NCBI GenBank assembly: GCA_012934845.2
Contig: WNNJ02003583.1
Coordinates: forward strand, 186,001 to 250,000
DNA length: 64,000 nt
Direction of reading: 5' to 3'
Origin: Pomphorhynchus laevis
Lineage: Eukaryota > Acanthocephala > Palaeacanthocephala > Echinorhynchida > Pomphorhynchidae
Each line of letters starts with the position of its first letter. Positions within the stretch are counted from its first letter, which is position 1. The notes below the pieces were generated by a model, which was not told the origin of the DNA, searched no databases, and was given only the letters and a program-made list of their open reading frames with translations. Positions 61,345 to 64,000 of this stretch are shown piece by piece. The position numbers were made by a program, and so were the translations under genes.

Positions 61345-62088
61345 AATCGTACAATAAATCCTTATTACTCAGTTGTGATTGAAACTTTTGTAATTTCTCC
61401 TCCTTAACGTCATAGACACTGATTTTGCAATAGATATCGAAATGTTTGTTCTTATTCTTCTTATACAGTCATCATACCTATCTACGTATTTTTCTGCCAA
61501 TCTAGTGCAATCCGCTTAATCACACTGTTTGCTACAGGACCTATTCCTCCAACTGTCGAGAAAATCATCAGGTGGAAAGCCGCTTGCTCAATTCTTGTAA
61601 TTCTTTCTGCGTACTTTGCGTTTGTTTGACTTTCGTGGTATAAAAATGGATCAGTCATGCGCACTAAAAAATATTACAAAATGAAACGCATGATCAGAAT
61701 AAGATTAAACAAAAGCTGGATCAACTCAAAATTATTGATTCCTCGGAACGAGATCTTAGTACAATATTGAGAAACGCAAGTGTCAAAGGAGCCTCGGCTT
61801 GGCTTACTTCACGAACTTATACGGATAACAGACTTCTGAACTCACAAGAGTTTGAAGATGCGATAGTTGGCTTTTGCACATGTGGATTTAAATGTAACAC
61901 ATGCATTGTCGTGTAAATGTGAAGGTCTCAATTACATTAGACATAATATAGTAGTCGATGAAATTATCAAACCGTTAAACGGGATCTGTAAACTGGTGAC
62001 GAAGGAACCTATATTACAGTCAGTTCCGCATTCTTTAGATTTTGACAGATCGACTACTACGAAAGATAGAGAGGTCTCAATTATTATT
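61345..62088. mobile_element. RLE-6, copy b: inverted (twin-priming-like) insertion
   Basis: Two pieces in opposite orientation. 61345-61670 (minus) holds the nuclease end from MTDPFLYHESQ through KYAERITRIEQAAF to the 3' UTR. 61680-62088 (plus) holds an upstream piece from NETHDQNKIKQKLDQLKIID through VKGASAWLTSRTYTD to DFDRSTTTKDRE. Read on the minus strand the order is an inverted upstream piece followed by a sense 3' piece, with about 35 codons lost between their RNA positions. The 3' hairpin itself is absent. Confidence 0.78.
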
Positions 62089-62094
62089 TAGTAA

Positions 62095-64000
62095 TAATAA
62101 GATTTTCTTACTAATAACCAAGCAGTTAATAAATAATGACAAATGAAATTTGTTATTCCATGACAGTAGAAGACCATACAATTCTGCTTAAGTCTCCATC
62201 ACGTTTTTACGGCCTTAACTCTATGGGGATCTAAGCCATCAACCAATCCAACGCGCCGCTTTCCTATACAACCAACCGGGGTCGTTTATCCCCCGAAGAA
62301 TCCAATTGGTGCGGACTATGCTGGCTTAACGCGAGATGAGCAGCTGCAGGAACCTTAGTCTTTGCTCTAGGGGACGTCCTCTTGAAAAGAAGACTAATCT
62401 CGAGATAGCTATGTGCCCCAAAGTCGCACCTGGGTTTTCCCATTCAACGACAGATGCTGGGCCCGTTTCAGAGCCCACCTGGCTCTCTTCAGGATACGTT
62501 TGAGTCTATTCAGGTCAGCTTTCGCTGACCATTTCACCGAAACGGTGAGCCTTAGGTATTTTACTCGACTTGTGAAGGTAGGGAGTGGTTCAGATGCAAA
62601 TATAAAGGAGAGCGCAGAGAGTGCTAGATTCTTAAGTTTTTGCTTCTTCGCAGGGGAGCCATGAAAGGCAACCACCTGCGATTTGGCGAAGTTTAGAACA
62701 AGGTTGGACCTGGGCAACTGGTCTTTTAGTCTTAAAAAGAAGCGGATGATGTCTGAGACTACGTCTTTGCACCTGCGTCCAGTGAACATGGCTGTGGTGT
62801 CATCAGCGTACACTACTGGACGTTGTTCACGTTTAAATATTTTGAATAGATTGATGGAGGCAGCAAGATATAAGATGGGAGAGAGAGTGGAGCCTTGAGG
62901 CACACCCGTAATAGGGTAGAATTGACGCGCATTAGGGTCATCTTCATAATAAAATCGCTACGTGTACAGCAGTATCTCCACCCTGTTAACAATTCTCGCA
63001 GGCAACCCAAGGGACCTGATAGAGGAGATAACAAAGGTAATGGAGATGCGGTCAAATGCAGCGGAAAAATCATCGAAAACAGCTACAGCTAGCTGATGAC
63101 TTTTCTCCTGACAAAACTTATGCACTTCACCAACTACTGAATGGAACGAGTAACCTTTGACAAACCCATGGAAACCAAGTGGGATTAAATTTCGCCTAAT
63201 CAGATGGTAGCGGATTCTACACGCAAGCGCTTTTTCGTAGTCGAGACAAGGGAATTTTAAATCGAGATGGACCGCAGGTCTTTAGGACAAGAAACTGGAA
63301 ACTTTTTTGGAATAAAAATTCTTTTGCTAATATTGATGCCGGCCACATCAGATGGGGTGAATAATAGCATTGTGACGGCCACCTCTCTTCTTTGATCGGC
63401 TGTCAAAAGCTGACAGACTCGAGAAGAGACTGGAGCAACGGATTTGGAGTGCCCAGAAGAGGCCCCCAGGCGTTGAGAATATCTGTGACAGATAAGTCTC
63501 TACTCCTGAAGTCTCCATAAGGCGGGATTGGTTGCGGAGATTGAGTGGCTCCATAATTGTGTAGGGCTAGTGACTACTCCAAAACTTTATCAAGGCCTTT
63601 ACTACCGATCCAACCCAAAGCCCTATCCCTTCAACAAACAAACTTCTCCTTCTTGAATATCTTCCAAAACGAAGACTGAGAGGGTTAAGACGAGCAACGC
63701 TCGCACTATCCCTACTTAGCTGGAACCAGTATCTGTTGCGCCAGTATTCATTCGAGACGGTCTGTCTGGCAAAGGAAGAGAGATTAGGGAGTTTCAGCAG
63801 TTTAGCAATGACTTTGAGTTTTGTCGGAGTGGTACTGAAAATGCGACCTTTATTGGTTGTCGAAAGCAATGCGGTAGCTTGCGAAGAGAGTTAGGAATTA
63901 AATTCGGGGAAAGCTGCCCGGAAGAAAGCCACTCTGATCGGGTCAAAGTGGAATCTTCTTCGAAGCAGCGTATCCTCCTCTGTCCACCAGCGAATAAGAT
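62095..64000 (-). mobile_element. LINE W, copy b, cut by the window edge
   Basis: Minus-strand second copy of LINE W: 3' UTR (from about 62095), then the ORF2 C-terminus with AKADLNRLKRILKRARWALK, PVVYADDTTAMFTGRRC, MPQGSTLSPILYLAASIN (62903-62409, open), and further upstream pieces such as STTNKGRIFSTTPTKLKV (63869-63567). Frameshifts near 62910, 63250 and 63560 show decay; it is older than copy a. It lies next to RLE-6b. Confidence 0.87.

Noticed and set aside
1-64000. Host genes, rRNA, tRNA or snRNA targets of the RLE elements
   Set aside because: No rRNA, tRNA or snRNA sequence was recognised next to any RLE junction, so a classical gene target (28S rRNA, U2) is not supported here.

Overview
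This looks like a repeat-rich block from an AT-rich eukaryotic genome, most likely an invertebrate animal. I recognise no host gene, tRNA, rRNA or bacterial feature. Nearly everything is mobile DNA: non-LTR retrotransposons of at least four kinds, two Penelope-like fragments, one intron-bearing DNA transposon and one Ty3-type LTR element. The element labels (X, Y, Z, W, RLE-n, R) are mine.

The dominant component is a diverse group of restriction-like-endonuclease (RLE) non-LTR elements, about 15 insertions from at least ten families. Each long copy encodes an N-terminal nine-cysteine module, a reverse transcriptase (RT) with GPSG-DA, GIRPIGIGEV, QGDP and WYADD motifs, and a C-terminal zinc knuckle plus RLE nuclease. 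They fall into a plus-strand cluster (13.7-21.1 kb) and a long minus-strand head-to-tail cluster (33.5-59 kb). Many end in the same small hairpin, near GGCCCATTTGCGGGTAACC.

Layout. 1-8.5 kb: two copies of an L2/CR1-like LINE (X) around a CR1-like fragment (Z). 8.6-10 kb: an RLE 3' end and a Penelope GIY-YIG fragment. 10.2-13.5 kb: an inverted (twin-priming-like) copy of RLE-1. 13.6-21.1 kb: RLE-2, RLE-3 and a near-complete RLE-1. 21.2-25.7 kb: CR1-like LINE Y. 25.8-33.5 kb: a divergent RLE element (RLE-4) interrupted by a Merlin/ISXO2-like transposon with about 830-bp inverted repeats and by a jockey-group LINE (W) with a 12-bp target duplication. 33.5-48.1 kb: RLE-5 to RLE-10 with X and Y fragments. 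48.2-54.1 kb: short Y and RLE pieces, repeat R, RLE-12 and RLE-13. 54.1-57.9 kb: a young Ty3-type element inside RLE-13. 58.6-64 kb: RLE-14, repeat R, a second Penelope fragment with a hammerhead motif, X, a second inverted RLE insertion, and W running off the edge.

Striking points are the shared 3' hairpin, the shared cysteine module, two inverted RLE insertions, and tandem arrays with exactly 13-bp units at the 5' ends of three different elements. All family calls come from reading motifs by eye; no database search was possible.
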